Below are positions 1 through 8,496 of a stretch of DNA of 64,000 nt, in pieces. Positions within the stretch are counted from its first letter, which is position 1. Each line of letters starts with the position of its first letter. The stretch is taken from contig NZ_JAIWZC010000001.1 in NCBI RefSeq assembly GCF_020297485.1, positions 930,001 through 994,000 on the forward strand, read 5' to 3'. This DNA comes from Enterocloster clostridioformis (GTDB lineage Bacteria > Bacillota > Clostridia > Lachnospirales > Lachnospiraceae). The translations under genes and the position numbers were made by a program. The notes under the pieces were generated by a model. The model worked only from the letters and a program-made list of their open reading frames with translations, was not told the DNA's origin and searched no databases.

Positions 1-165
1 AGTACCAGCCATTTTTCAACTATGCAGTTCTTATCGAAGGCCTGGCATTTTCTTCCTATGGCAATCGCAGGCGGATTCATTGCAGTAAAAACCATCTATC
101 AGCTTCTGGAGCGGATTATGGTTAAAACACCAGAGGACAACAGCAAAGGAGGGATGGTAAAATGA
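1..165 (+). CDS. dctQ: TRAP transporter small permease (DctQ), C-terminal end only
   Basis: This reading frame is open from base 1 to a TGA at 163-165, giving 54 residues and running off the left edge. It contains a hydrophobic segment (FLPMAIAGGFIAVKTIYQLL) followed by a charged tail, as expected for the last helix of a DctQ small membrane subunit. Its stop overlaps the start of the next gene (ATGA), the usual dctQ-dctM coupling. In TRAP systems this subunit bridges the large permease and supports sodium-driven organic-acid uptake. The assignment rests mainly on position because only the end is visible. Confidence 0.75.
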   Translation, partial: STSHFSTMQFLSKAWHFLPMAIAGGFIAVKTIYQLLERIMVKTPEDNSKGGMVK

Positions 166-1430
166 CAATATTTTTCATCACTTTTATAATATTACTGCTG
201 ATAGGAGTACCCATCAGCATCTCCATCGGAGCCAGTGCGGTCCTGGGGTGTCTGGTACTGGATTACCCTTTGATGGTCATTGGCCAGAAGATGGTAACAG
301 GTGTTGACTCCTATCTGCTGATTGCCATCCCTCTGTTTATCCTGGCAGGAAACCTGATGAACGCCGGTAAGATTACTGACAAGATTTTCAGTTTCGCCAA
401 GGAACTGGTGGGCTGGATTCCAGGCGGCCTGGGTCATGCCAATATTGTGGCCAGTATCATTTTCGCAGGCATGTCAGGAAGCGCTGCTGCGGATGCTGGC
501 GGCCTCGGCACCATTGAGATGGAAGCTATGACCAAGAATGGATACCGGGATAATTTTTCCGGCGCGGTAACGGCAGCCTCCTCAGTAATCGGGCCTATAT
601 TTCCTCCCAGTATTCCGCTGATTATATACGGTGCTACTGCCAGTGTCAGTGTGGCAAAGCTGTTTATGGGCGGCGTACTGCCTGGCCTTCTCATGGGGGT
701 TGCCCTGATGGTTCTGGTTTTTATCTTTGCAGTGAAATATAGGTTTGAGCGTCATCCTTTCGATATAATAGCGCTAATCAAGCAGTTTTTTGGCTCCATC
801 CTGTCCCTGATCACTCCACTGATTATCCTGGCCGGATTCACCTCTGGAAGCTTCACTCCTACGGAAGCTTCCAGCATCGCTGTGGCCTACTCCCTGGTGA
901 TTGCAGTGGTGGTATATCACACCATAGATTGGAAAGCATTCAAAAACTGTTTGCTGGAATCAGCTATCACCTCTGCCAACACCCTTTTTATCATCGGAAC
1001 CTCCACATTGTTCACTTATGTACTGGTGAAGGAGGGGGCTTCCAAGGCTATTGCAGACTTTATTCTGGGAATCAGCAGCAATCCTGAAGTGATTCTGCTT
1101 ATCATTAATGTGGTACTTCTGATACTGGGTATGTTCATGGAACCAGGGGCAATCCTAACCCTGATGCTTCCGGTACTGCTGCCTATTGTCAAGGATCTGA
1201 ATATTGATCTGGTACACTTTGGAGTTGTCATGGTACTGAATCTGATGATTGGCCAGGTAACCCCGCCCTTTGGTGTATGTCTGTTCGTCATATCCGACGT
1301 AGCTAAGATCAAGCTTGATAAGCTGTATAGATCCATTATACCGTTCCTGGCACCGTTAATCATTGTATTACTAATGTGTACCTATATCCCGGATATCGTT
1401 ATATGGCTACCCAACCTTCTGGTAAAATAA
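162..1430 (+). CDS. dctM: TRAP transporter large permease (DctM)
   Basis: A complete 422-residue, very hydrophobic protein with about a dozen membrane segments and the family hallmarks: an early GVPISISIG stretch, the SGSAAADAGGLGTIEMEAM segment near residues 105-125, PIFPPSIPLIIYG near 145-157, and the C-terminal EPGAILTLMLPVLLP and GQVTPPFGVCLF motifs. DctM is the channel-forming subunit of tripartite ATP-independent periplasmic transporters, which import carboxylates, sialic acid or similar acids using a separate binding protein. The binding protein gene would lie left of the window. The substrate cannot be told from the sequence. Confidence 0.95.
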   Translation: MTIFFITFIILLLIGVPISISIGASAVLGCLVLDYPLMVIGQKMVTGVDSYLLIAIPLFILAGNLMNAGKITDKIFSFAKELVGWIPGGLGHANIVASIIFAGMSGSAAADAGGLGTIEMEAMTKNGYRDNFSGAVTAASSVIGPIFPPSIPLIIYGATASVSVAKLFMGGVLPGLLMGVALMVLVFIFAVKYRFERHPFDIIALIKQFFGSILSLITPLIILAGFTSGSFTPTEASSIAVAYSLVIAVVVYHTIDWKAFKNCLLESAITSANTLFIIGTSTLFTYVLVKEGASKAIADFILGISSNPEVILLIINVVLLILGMFMEPGAILTLMLPVLLPIVKDLNIDLVHFGVVMVLNLMIGQVTPPFGVCLFVISDVAKIKLDKLYRSIIPFLAPLIIVLLMCTYIPDIVIWLPNLLVK

Positions 1431-1491
1431 TATTTAACAGAGAAACAAGAAGATTTTAGACAATATAAAGGAAATTACCCACAAAGATATT

Positions 1492-1626
1492 ATGACAATT
1501 TTAAAGACCATTGACCAGGAAGTTTTAAAAGCCGCAATCAGCGGCGAGAAATTTCAGGAATATTTCTTCAAAAACTGCCAGGTGAAGGAAATTGCGAAGT
1601 ATTTGAAGGGTGTACTGAGAAAATAA
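1492..1626 (+). CDS. Short ORF resembling part of the FliG middle domain; probable remnant
   Basis: A 44-residue ORF follows dctM; its frame is open from 1438. The sequence (MTILKTIDQEVLKAAISGEK, then FQEYFFKNC) resembles the FliG motor-switch pattern of an aspartate/leucine-rich helix followed by 'ALKG...kif.N'. No Shine-Dalgarno sequence is evident upstream of the ATG. It is too short for a working FliG and has no flagellar neighbours, so a gene fragment, or a chance resemblance in a small unknown protein, is more likely than a functional motor protein. Confidence 0.3.
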   Translation: MTILKTIDQEVLKAAISGEKFQEYFFKNCQVKEIAKYLKGVLRK

Positions 1627-1639
1627 ACTTTAAGTATAG

Positions 1640-1672
1640 AAAGGCGCTGAATGACACATATTTAGCGCCTTT
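1640..1672. terminator. Intrinsic terminator between the TRAP operon and the ABC permease
   Basis: A perfect 9-bp stem (AAAGGCGCT / AGCGCCTTT) with a 15-base loop. It lies between the plus-strand TRAP unit and the convergent minus-strand ABC permease. The T-run is weak, so termination may be partial. It could serve both directions. Confidence 0.6.
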
Positions 1673-1721
1673 ACCGGATTTATTAAAAAATATAAAATCA
1701 GTGCTGCTTACGCTATATCCC

Positions 1722-1758
1722 TATCATGCTCAAAAGGCCATGTCATAGCGTGCCACCT
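1722..1758 (-). repeat. Direct repeat copy 1: ribosome site and first codons of a lost second permease
   Basis: These 37 bp match 4179-4215 at 36 positions. Copy 2 carries the ribosome binding site and start of the ABC permease. Here, on the minus strand just downstream of the permease stop, the same RBS and start read MTWPFEHDRDIA and then a stop. The simplest reading is a second permease gene with the same start that was deleted, or a duplication whose remainder decayed. Confidence 0.7.
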
Positions 1759-1779
1759 TGTTTGGACATTTCCAATCGT

Positions 1780-4203
1780 TTATTCAATTTCGCGCAATCT
1801 CTCCACAATGGATTTCTTTTGGAGAAAATAGATTGCTGCCTTTGTAATAATCACTGGCATCACAAGAACAACAACCGCATACAAGAGTGCAAACCATATC
1901 GGATACGCCCAGTGCAAATAATTCATGCCAATACTGTTCAGTCCCCAAATAAGCATAAACCCTAAAAATCCACCTACTAACAGAGTGATAATGATATTCC
2001 ATACAGCAATCAATCCGGCTTCATACTGAACCATGTTATTGAGCTGCCGCTTTGTCATGCCAATAGACTGTAAAACCGACAATTCCCGCTTGCGGGTCAT
2101 AATATTTGTCACCAGAGTATTGATAAGGCTGATCAGGCTGAACATCATGATAAAAATGCTAATGCCAATGATTGAAGTAAAAAGCGTGTTATACATTCCT
2201 GCCTTGCTATTGATAGAATCTCTCAAGGTGCGCATTTGCAAATCATCTGCGTTGGCAATAATTGCCTTCAACTGTTGCGTGATTTCCGACTCTTTGGAAT
2301 CCCATTCTGTCGAGAGAAGCACTTCCGAATTGATATTGCAGCTTTCCGGCAGCATTGTATGAACGAGCTCGTCAGGCATTATAAACCAGCCAGATACACC
2401 GAGGGCAGTAAAACATTCTGGATTGCTGTATGCTTTTTCACTTGTAATTTCACCGCCAATGGAGAATACATCTTCGCGGTATTCTGTGCCGTCAAACCAT
2501 TCAAATTTTATAGTGTCGCCGGGCTGGAATTTCCAGCCGTATATCTCTTCCACAGCGTCATTCTTTAAGACAAAGATTTCCTTGTTTTCTACAATATCCA
2601 AATAGCTCCGGTCTTGCGTTTCAATATACTTTGATAAATGAGTAAATTCTTCTTCCGTAAAGGGAACAATAAAATCATCGTCACGACGGCCATTATATTC
2701 AAATGTGCAGTACAGCTTCTCAAAAGGTATGATTTCTTTTACTCCGTTCACCCGGGAAATTTCCCGCACAAAAGTATCATTGAGCGGATTGTTGACTTGT
2801 ATTCCTGCATATCCCTGTTCATTCACTTGTGCAGCGTTTTCTGATAAATAAATCCTAACTTCGCCATGTTCCATAATTCCATTTCTGGCATAAGCCTCCT
2901 GATTAAAGGAAGTCAAAAAGGCAGAACCAACCATAAAGATAATTCCACTGATTGCCAAAGAGAAAGAAGTCATAAGGAACTTTTTTCTGTTGCGGGAAGT
3001 GTTCATTTTTGCCATCGAAAGAGGAGTAATCCTCCTGAACAGGTGCTTAGGCGTCTTGAATTTTTGCAAAACTCCTTTTGTTTTATATGCTTCAATAGGT
3101 GATACCTTACTTGCAATTTTAGCAGGCTTACTAATAGAATATAAAACGGCGATATACTCTGCTAAGATAATCAATGCACCCCAAATGAGAAAGTTTATCC
3201 ATGACCATCCCTCTGAATTGAGAATCCACGCAAAAATTGAGCCCATGGCTAACCCCGATGGCGCGCCTATACAAAATAGTAAAGTACCCTCCCGTTTTAC
3301 GATTCTTTTAATCTGTTTTCCAGTGGTTCCGATGGTTCTTAACTGTCCAAAATACTGAATACGGTTAATGATGGAGATATAGAAAATACTGTATATCACC
3401 ACCACGCCGGCAAATAGAACTACAAGGCCAATGCAAACGGCAATAAGCATATTTTTCGGATTAAAGGTCAAAGACTGGACAAAAGCACTGTTTTCACCAA
3501 TGCTCGGTCGTTCAATACCGCAATCCGCTCCAATCGCATGAATGGTATCAAGAAATTCATTTGCCGTCATACTTTTTGCTTCTTGTATCTGTGCAGCGGC
3601 TACAAACAAAGTATCTTTCAGTTGGCCTCCGGTTTCCGCATATTGTTCAGAGAAATAAACCGGGTACACATCAGAAGTAGAGCCGGTATCTGTAAGACCA
3701 GAAAGTACAAAGGATTCTTGTGTTCCGTCATAAAAAGAAAACGAAATTGTATCACCAATCTCAAGGTTTTCTCCAATCCGTTCTAAGTAAGACACATCAA
3801 CGGCAATCTCGTTTTCAGCCGATGGGTATTGTCCCTCGGAAATTTCTGCGCTTTGAATTTTTCCCTCGGATTGCTCAATATACATCGGCCAGATTACATA
3901 GTTTTCAATTTCAGAACGCTTGCCGTACTTTGTAACCCTCATTTCCGAAATGCGGCTGTCCAGCCGAAGCGTATCACATTGCTGTTCTGTAATGTCGTAA
4001 AAAAATACTTGCTGCAAATTTTCCAGTTGCCGACTATTTGCGGTTTGCATGGAGGCTATATAGAGAGCCAGTCCAGACATTAATGCGATGGAAAGCGAGA
4101 TCGTTAGGATAATCAAAAGGTTTCTCATTTTTCCGGACTTCAAACTGTTTTTAGCCAGCTTTTTTGTAATAGCGCTTGTATCATTCTCAAAAGGCCATGT
4201 CAT
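1780..4203 (-). CDS. FtsX-like ABC transporter permease (peptide/antibiotic type)
   Basis: An 807-residue protein with an N-terminal membrane helix (about 28-50), a large extracytoplasmic domain, and two FtsX-type membrane blocks. The first block is near residues 255-355 and the second near 670-795, with a further helix at about 405-425. It is full length for the two-FtsX class paired with MacB/BceA-type ATPases, which export or sense antimicrobial peptides and lipids rather than import nutrients. The RBS is aaggaggtgg and the gene directly follows the ATPase fragment (stop at 4218). Since the prophage splits the ATPase, this permease has lost both its partner and its native promoter in this lysogen, unless transcription arrives from the phage. 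Confidence 0.9.
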   Translation of the reverse strand: MTWPFENDTSAITKKLAKNSLKSGKMRNLLIILTISLSIALMSGLALYIASMQTANSRQLENLQQVFFYDITEQQCDTLRLDSRISEMRVTKYGKRSEIENYVIWPMYIEQSEGKIQSAEISEGQYPSAENEIAVDVSYLERIGENLEIGDTISFSFYDGTQESFVLSGLTDTGSTSDVYPVYFSEQYAETGGQLKDTLFVAAAQIQEAKSMTANEFLDTIHAIGADCGIERPSIGENSAFVQSLTFNPKNMLIAVCIGLVVLFAGVVVIYSIFYISIINRIQYFGQLRTIGTTGKQIKRIVKREGTLLFCIGAPSGLAMGSIFAWILNSEGWSWINFLIWGALIILAEYIAVLYSISKPAKIASKVSPIEAYKTKGVLQKFKTPKHLFRRITPLSMAKMNTSRNRKKFLMTSFSLAISGIIFMVGSAFLTSFNQEAYARNGIMEHGEVRIYLSENAAQVNEQGYAGIQVNNPLNDTFVREISRVNGVKEIIPFEKLYCTFEYNGRRDDDFIVPFTEEEFTHLSKYIETQDRSYLDIVENKEIFVLKNDAVEEIYGWKFQPGDTIKFEWFDGTEYREDVFSIGGEITSEKAYSNPECFTALGVSGWFIMPDELVHTMLPESCNINSEVLLSTEWDSKESEITQQLKAIIANADDLQMRTLRDSINSKAGMYNTLFTSIIGISIFIMMFSLISLINTLVTNIMTRKRELSVLQSIGMTKRQLNNMVQYEAGLIAVWNIIITLLVGGFLGFMLIWGLNSIGMNYLHWAYPIWFALLYAVVVLVMPVIITKAAIYFLQKKSIVERLREIE

Positions 4204-4215
4204 AGCGTGCCACCT
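4179..4215 (-). repeat. Direct repeat copy 2: RBS and start of the ABC permease
   Basis: 37 bp spanning the ribosome binding site and the first eight codons of the permease; 36 match the copy at 1722-1758. The two copies bracket the permease gene and could recombine to delete it. Confidence 0.7.
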
Positions 4216-4217
4216 CC

Positions 4218-4379
4218 TTAATCCACAATCTTGCCGTCCTCAATACGGATAATCCGGTCTGCAAGGCGGGCAATGTCGTTATTGTGGGTAATCATCACAA
4301 CGGTTTGGTGGAACTCCGCGCTGGTGCGCTTGATAAGCCCCAATACCTCGGCGCTGGTCTTACTGTCAAGGTTACCGGT
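4218..4379 (-). pseudogene. 3' part of the ABC ATPase gene, cut off by prophage integration
   Basis: Minus-strand reading from the junction gives GNLDSKTSAEVLGLIK, then FHQTVVMITHNNDIARLADR and a short end with TAA at 4218-4220. This holds the D-loop (NLDS) and H-loop (ITHN) of an ABC ATPase, the parts missing from the truncated gene at 53688-54206. Joined at the attachment core, the two pieces give an uninterrupted ATPase of about 222 residues. No start or promoter is visible here, so the fragment is probably silent while the phage is integrated. Confidence 0.92.
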
Positions 4380-4405
4380 AGGTGCTATTATGTTAGTATA
4401 AAAAG
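4362..4405. other. Left prophage attachment junction
   Basis: Host ATPase sequence ends and phage sequence begins around GT at 4378-4379. The phage arm starts AGGTGCTATTATGTTAGTAT. Its reverse complement closely matches the phage arm at the right junction, so the reconstructed phage site is an imperfect inverted repeat centred on GT, as expected for large serine integrases. The reconstructed host site reads ...ttaccgGTgggctcg..., which restores DEPTGNLD. Confidence 0.88.
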
Positions 4406-4434
4406 AAATCCCGGAAGGCCAACGCCCTCCGGGA
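4400..4434 (-). terminator. Terminator of the ribbon-helix-helix gene
   Basis: A GC-rich hairpin (TCCCGGA...TCCGGGA with inner AGG/CCC) lies right after the stop of the 4439-4726 gene. On the minus strand it is followed by TTTCTTTTT. It closes the leftmost phage transcript before the attachment junction. Confidence 0.8.
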
Positions 4435-4438
4435 ACTT

Positions 4439-4726
4439 TTATGCGTTCAAATCATTTTCGTTATCCTCCGTTTTGGCAAAATCTTCCGCCTTTTCCCAGG
4501 TCATTTCTTCCCCGGTGTCCCGGTTATACCGTTCTTTGATTGCCTGCTCAACATAGGCGTTAAAGGATTGTCCCGCCTGCTTCGCCGCTTTCCGCACTTC
4601 TGCTTTCATGCCTTTGGGCAGTGCAAGTTCTCCCCGGTCATAGTTGGCGTTTCGGTGCTTATTCTTTGCCCTGGTGGCGGCTGCGCCCCTGGGTATTGGG
4701 TATTTCTTCTTTTCTTCTTCCGGCAT
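4439..4726 (-). CDS. Arc/CopG-type ribbon-helix-helix protein, candidate regulator of the 13-bp operator
   Basis: 95 residues: a basic N-terminus, then GELALPKGMKAEVRKAAKQA and FNAYVEQAIKERY, which fits the beta-strand plus two-helix layout of Arc/CopG/ParG DNA-binding proteins, and an acidic tail. RBS GGAGGG supports the start. Its upstream region holds three copies of the 13-mer TTACGGAAGTATA; three more lie before the partition operon (37708-37785). RHH proteins usually bind such short repeated sites and autoregulate, so I infer it represses itself, the divergent 4921 gene and the par operon. This is not shown directly. Confidence 0.7.
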   Translation of the reverse strand: MPEEEKKKYPIPRGAAATRAKNKHRNANYDRGELALPKGMKAEVRKAAKQAGQSFNAYVEQAIKERYNRDTGEEMTWEKAEDFAKTEDNENDLNA

Positions 4727-4775
4727 AATGTCAGCCCTCCATTTCTTTTCCTACAGTATAGCATATCTTTTTCAC

Positions 4776-4870
4776 TTACGGAAGTATAAATATTGCACAA
4801 ATATACTTCCGTAACTTTATGTACTTTTCAGCACATTTCCGCCTTGACTTTATACTTCCGTAAGTATACA
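4776..4870. promoter_or_regulatory. Divergent promoter with three copies of a 13-bp operator
   Basis: TTACGGAAGTATA occurs at 4776-4788 and, inverted, at 4802-4814 and 4851-4863. The third copy fills the spacer of a plus-strand promoter, TTGACT (4845-4850) to TATACA, leading to the 4921 gene. The first two form a 39-bp inverted pair that, apart from one base, is repeated at 37747-37785. On the minus side a GCTATACT box leads into the RHH gene. A protein bound to the third copy would block RNA polymerase. Confidence 0.75.
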
Positions 4871-4920
4871 ATATAGACATAAGGTAAAGGAAATAAACAA
4901 CCACATGGAGGGAATAGAAA

Positions 4921-5145
4921 ATGAAAAAATTTGAAGTTGGCAAAGAGTATAGCATGAGAAGTATTTGTGATCACGAATGTGTATGGACTTACATCGTAAC
5001 CGCCAGGACGGCAAAGACTGTTACTATCACAGATGGAAAGCAGGTTCAAAAATGCCGTATCAGTCAGAAGGCTTCTGAATACAGGGGCGCTGAAACTGTT
5101 TACCCACTGGGGCAGTATTCCATGGCACCCAGTTTGACAGCATAA
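4921..5145 (+). CDS. Small unknown prophage protein
   Basis: 74 residues, start ATG with RBS GGAGGG. The N-terminus reads MKKFEVGKEYSMRSICDHEC. It is rich in beta-forming residues (VTARTAKTVTITDG). It shares an overall plan with the next gene (short N-terminal 'VGxxY/L' segment, central TVTIT/TITVR strand), suggesting the two are distant relatives. It is transcribed from the operator-controlled promoter and so is probably expressed in the lysogen. I do not recognise a named family. Confidence 0.7.
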   Translation: MKKFEVGKEYSMRSICDHECVWTYIVTARTAKTVTITDGKQVQKCRISQKASEYRGAETVYPLGQYSMAPSLTA

Positions 5146-5202
5146 CAACCACCGGGGCGGCGCTCCTGCTGCCCCACTTATCAAAATTATGGAGGTATTA
5201 CA

Positions 5203-5433
5203 ATGAATATCATTACAGCGGCAGAAATTAAAGTAGGCACCCAGTTGGCAGAGGCGAACGGCTTTCTGTGGGACGTGGCGAAGATCGTAAAGCAGACCCC
5301 TAAAACCATCACGGTGCGTCTGTGCAGTGACTTTTCCAGTTTTCGGCAGCACTGGACCACCCAGCCGGATGGGACGCCCGGCGGGGTCTTAAAGACCTTC
5401 CGTAAATCTTCCCGCCTTTATGGTATTGCTTAA
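5203..5433 (+). CDS. Small unknown prophage protein, second in the leftward cargo pair
   Basis: 76 residues with RBS ggaggt. It reads MNIITAAEIKVGTQLAEANG and has a central TPKTITVRL strand like that of the preceding gene. It follows 57 bp after that gene and ends before a strong bidirectional terminator, so the two form a short plus-strand cargo operon opposed to the late operon. Its function is unknown. Confidence 0.68.
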   Translation: MNIITAAEIKVGTQLAEANGFLWDVAKIVKQTPKTITVRLCSDFSSFRQHWTTQPDGTPGGVLKTFRKSSRLYGIA

Positions 5434-5476
5434 TCTTTCCACGGTTCCGCCGGGGTTCATGCCCCCTAGGAACGGC

Positions 5477-5518
5477 AAAAAGCCCGCAGGCGGTAAGAAA
5501 TACCACCCACGGGCTTTT
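5477..5518. terminator. Bidirectional terminator between the cargo pair and the late operon
   Basis: AAAAAGCCCG...CGGGCTTTT with further pairing inside (GGT/ACC). T-runs occur on both strands. It sits between the convergent 5203-5433 gene and the holin gene at 5556, closing the late transcript. Confidence 0.85.
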
Positions 5519-5555
5519 CCTTTGCTCTGCGGCTGCCTGGTGCGTTCTGGCGGCC

Positions 5556-6125
5556 TTATTTTTCTTCCACGATGACTTCCACACCCACGGCCATGGCTTC
5601 TGCCTCTTCTTTCGGCATAGTGCCAGCCTTCTGTCCGTTTTCATCGTATACATTGACCGTGCCGTCCTGGTTCTCATCCAGTGCGTCTTCCGGCACGTCA
5701 TCCGTGGCAACCGCCACCCTCTCCGGGGCTGTCACCTTTGCGGCAGCAGTGTTAATAATAACCGTTGCGGCAGGCGTGGTGGCAGTTTCCGGCACCAGCG
5801 CTTCCTGGACCGGCACAGCGGCTTCCCCGGCCTTCATGGCTTCATATGCCGCCTGGGCGATTGCCCTTAACTGCTCTTCTGTCACTTCCAGCCCGGCTTC
5901 CTTGGCGATCTCCTGTAACTTCTCCACCACGGCGGTCATTTTCTCTTCACCCGTAGAAGTCTTCATAAACTCCCTGGCCCAGATCACGAACTTGCCCGCC
6001 CATGCGGTCAGATCATTCAGTTTATCGGTCACATTCTTGGGAATGTTGGGGAAAACATACTTTCCGGCCAAAAACGCCGCCACCATAACACCCAGGGTAA
6101 TTGCCTGCATGATAATTTTATCCAT
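5556..6125 (-). CDS. Phage holin, LL-H type
   Basis: 189 residues: one N-terminal membrane helix (about 4-27, MQAITLGVMVAAFLAGKYVF), then a soluble helical region (KVTDKLNDLTAWAGKFV-like amphipathic helix and a helix around KLQEIAKEAGLEVTEEQLRAI), and an alanine/valine-rich acidic tail. This matches the LL-H holin layout. Holins accumulate in the membrane and open it to release the endolysin. It is the last gene of the late operon, 18 bp after the endolysin gene, a normal lysis cassette. The tail is longer than in many relatives and low in complexity. Confidence 0.8.
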   Translation of the reverse strand: MDKIIMQAITLGVMVAAFLAGKYVFPNIPKNVTDKLNDLTAWAGKFVIWAREFMKTSTGEEKMTAVVEKLQEIAKEAGLEVTEEQLRAIAQAAYEAMKAGEAAVPVQEALVPETATTPAATVIINTAAAKVTAPERVAVATDDVPEDALDENQDGTVNVYDENGQKAGTMPKEEAEAMAVGVEVIVEEK

Positions 6126-6143
6126 CTTCTTTTCCTCTCTTTC

Positions 6144-7637
6144 TTACTGTGGTAATTTCAGAACCTGGCCGGGATAAATTGTATCATTTCCCAGACCGTT
6201 CAGTGATTTAATTTCTCTGTACCTGTTTCCGTTCCCCAGGTGCTTTTCTGCGATATTCCACAGGCTTTCACCCTTCTGCACAGTATGGGTGCGCTGTGCG
6301 GGTTTCTGCGCCGCTGTGGTGCCGTTTCCGGGGATTTTAATAACCTGCCCTACGGAAATACGGTTCGGGTCAGAAATGCCGTTGTAGGCCGCCAGAACCT
6401 GGTATGTGGTGCCGTACTTCGCCGCAATCCCGGAAAGCGTGTCCCCAGCCTTCACAGTGTAGGTATTCCCCTGCTGTGCTGTGGGCTTCTGGGTGCCCGT
6501 GGTGCCGCCGGATGTACCGCCCATTTTCTTGGCGATAGCCGCAAAATCCGGGGTAATAAAACCACGAATATAACGGGCGTTGTATTCCAGCTTGCGGGTG
6601 CCTACTTTTCCGCCGGACATATTGCCTTCCGTGACCACGAAATAACTTGCATATACTTCCGTCACAATGCCGATGTGATCGCCAGCGCCTGTATTGTCAC
6701 CCACTCCATTATCCTGCCAGTCATAGGCGCAGGCGTCACCCAGCCCAGGGTGGTGGGCGTCATTTTCCGTCCAAATCCCCAGTGTCATTGCCAGTTCAAT
6801 GAATTTCTGTACGCCGCACTCCGTCCCGGTATATGCTGCAATTCCCGCTTTGATATATGCGGCGCTCACTGTAGTTGCACAGTAAGCGTCATTTACCTGT
6901 ACTTTGTAGCCACGGGCCAGCGGGGTATGGCCGTTATAAATTTCCAGGATTTCCAGGTGCTTTGCGCTCCCCTTCGTACCGCCTTTCCAGGCGTTAATGG
7001 TGTCCGCCACAAGCTGGCGCAGTTCCTGTTCTGTCATTGTTTTACCTCCTGTCTGCTGGCTGGCAAAATTCAGCGCCCTGGCGGCGTTGTATACGCTTTT
7101 TCTGCGGGTACTGTATTTCCCCATGACACGATCAGCTAGGCCAGCGCTGTGCAACGTATCCAGCGTTACGGGTTTTACTGCCGCCGCTGCCACTCTGGCA
7201 GACGCACCAGCACCGCCCTGGTTTTCCAGATCAGCAAAGTATACCAGCGCTGCCGGGTCAGAAACGCCAACTTTCAGCCCGTGTTCCACATAGGCTGTCA
7301 CGTCCTTTTTCGCCAGATCGTCCTGGGCTTTCTTGCCTGCGTCTGTCACCAGTAGACTACTGATCGCTGCTTTTTCCTGGGCGTTTACTGTACGGGTGTT
7401 CCAGTTTGTAGCCGTTGTGATCTCACGATAAAGGGCAGCCCCCAGAATGGAAGCCGCCCTGCTTTCTGCCGCACAGATTGTTTTCAGAAGGTTCAGTGCC
7501 CGCCCGCCGTGCCACTGGACTTTCCCAATGCTCACGGCTCCGTTATCGTTTGTATTTACGGAACCGTAGTTGCCTTCCTGCCCAAAAATAATGACCTGGG
7601 CAGACTGTACAACCTCTTTTTTCAGTTTTTCATCCAC
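6144..7637 (-). CDS. Modular endolysin: lysozyme-like domain, CHAP domain, two LysM repeats
   Basis: 497 residues. Residues 1-190 form a helical domain with a [14 protein letters not shown] segment, probably a lysozyme/muramidase-like catalytic unit. Residues about 225-375 form a CHAP-type cysteine/histidine amidohydrolase with C253 (DAYCATTVS) and H321 (GDHIGIV). Two LysM wall-binding modules follow at about 390-435 ([17 protein letters not shown]) and 447-496 ([19 protein letters not shown]). It degrades peptidoglycan at lysis. An internal Shine-Dalgarno and ATG at residue 201 could yield a separate CHAP-LysM-LysM protein. Confidence 0.88.
   Translation of the reverse strand: MDEKLKKEVVQSAQVIIFGQEGNYGSVNTNDNGAVSIGKVQWHGGRALNLLKTICAAESRAASILGAALYREITTATNWNTRTVNAQEKAAISSLLVTDAGKKAQDDLAKKDVTAYVEHGLKVGVSDPAALVYFADLENQGGAGASARVAAAAVKPVTLDTLHSAGLADRVMGKYSTRRKSVYNAARALNFASQQTGGKTMTEQELRQLVADTINAWKGGTKGSAKHLEILEIYNGHTPLARGYKVQVNDAYCATTVSAAYIKAGIAAYTGTECGVQKFIELAMTLGIWTENDAHHPGLGDACAYDWQDNGVGDNTGAGDHIGIVTEVYASYFVVTEGNMSGGKVGTRKLEYNARYIRGFITPDFAAIAKKMGGTSGGTTGTQKPTAQQGNTYTVKAGDTLSGIAAKYGTTYQVLAAYNGISDPNRISVGQVIKIPGNGTTAAQKPAQRTHTVQKGESLWNIAEKHLGNGNRYREIKSLNGLGNDTIYPGQVLKLPQ
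7035..7050 (-). promoter_or_regulatory. Internal ribosome binding site and start in the endolysin gene
   Basis: On the minus strand AGGAGGT is followed six bases later by an in-frame ATG at 7037-7035, codon 201, exactly in the linker between the first catalytic domain and the CHAP domain. Initiation here would give a 297-residue CHAP-LysM-LysM protein. Secondary products from internal starts are known for several clostridial and enterococcal phage endolysins. Confidence 0.6.
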
Positions 7638-7656
7638 TTGTTTTCCTCCTTTTCTT

Positions 7657-8040
7657 TTATTGAGAACTCATATTGCTAAAATCAGACAAGCTGGCCGGGG
7701 TATCCGGCAGCGCCTGTTTGATTTTCAAAAGGTTTTCCGCCTTGGACTTCCAGCAATAGAAAGCCACTGCCAGCACGGACACAGACCCTACAAAGGTTAG
7801 TAATACAGAAAGCTGGCAGAAGTCTTTAACGATCACCACCCACACGCCCAGCAAAAAGGCCAGGTGGTAAGTCACCAGGATAGAAAATACAATCACCTTT
7901 GTGGCCTGTACCTTCTTTTCCGGGTGTTCCTGGCGTTCTTTCCTGCGCTTCCTGCGGGCGTTTGAAACAGCCTTGGAATTAAGTACCAGTATAGTTATAA
8001 AGCAGGCCAGGTAGCCTGCCATAAACGATAAAATAACCAC
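7657..8040 (-). CDS. Three-helix membrane protein of the lysis region
   Basis: 127 residues, GTG start with RBS GGAGGAATAGAAG. Membrane segments are near 1-20, 48-70 and 75-95, separated by a very basic stretch ([15 protein letters not shown]). It lies between the endolysin gene and an unknown gene in the late operon. Size and location would suit an accessory holin or a spanin-like factor, but I recognise no specific family. Confidence 0.65.
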   Translation of the reverse strand: MVILSFMAGYLACFITILVLNSKAVSNARRKRRKERQEHPEKKVQATKVIVFSILVTYHLAFLLGVWVVIVKDFCQLSVLLTFVGSVSVLAVAFYCWKSKAENLLKIKQALPDTPASLSDFSNMSSQ

Positions 8041-8043
8041 CTT

Positions 8044-8496
8044 CTATTCCTCCTCTTCTTCATCGCTTGGACGTACCACAAGAAAACTGTTTTTTTCACA
8101 GCAATGGCGGTATAATTCCGCTATGTACTCATAGGCCAGTTTTACCTGGCCGTTTTCAATTTTCTTTTCCTCCACATACTTGGCGTAGTCATCGTGTACG
8201 GAAATAATGTGGTCAAACTCTTCCTTTGTGTGCTTCCTGCGGTTCATACAGGAATTAGCAAAGTCCAGGATTTCAGACCGCCAACTGTCAACCTTGTGCG
8301 CTTCAAAATCTTTCGCCAGGCTGTCCAGTTTTGACTGCATATCCCGGTTTAGCTGCTTCCCCACCCAGCCCAGAAGCCAGCGGACTGGCTGAACCTTAAT
8401 TTCCGGCGTCATGTCAATAACAATGCCCGCCGCTGCCAGCACCCCCAGCAGGCTTTTGACCTGCTCCCACAGTAAATTCCAGTCAATTTGTGTCAT
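8044..8496 (-). CDS. Unknown late phage protein next to the DGR reverse transcriptase
   Basis: 150 residues with RBS GGGAGGTGATGG. There is a hydrophobic N-terminal segment (SLLGVLAAAGIVI), then a charged helical region (DMQSKLDSLAKDFEAHK) and an acidic end of five glutamates. Its start overlaps the 3' end of the reverse transcriptase gene by 14 bp, so the DGR and the lysis genes are translationally coupled. A membrane-anchored lysis helper is possible, but no function is supported by sequence alone. Confidence 0.6.
   Translation of the reverse strand: MTQIDWNLLWEQVKSLLGVLAAAGIVIDMTPEIKVQPVRWLLGWVGKQLNRDMQSKLDSLAKDFEAHKVDSWRSEILDFANSCMNRRKHTKEEFDHIISVHDDYAKYVEEKKIENGQVKLAYEYIAELYRHCCEKNSFLVVRPSDEEEEE

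Noticed and set aside
6240..7139. A 299-residue plus-strand ORF opposite the endolysin gene
   Set aside because: It is antisense to a well-supported gene, shows no family motifs and has no ribosome site; a frame shadow.
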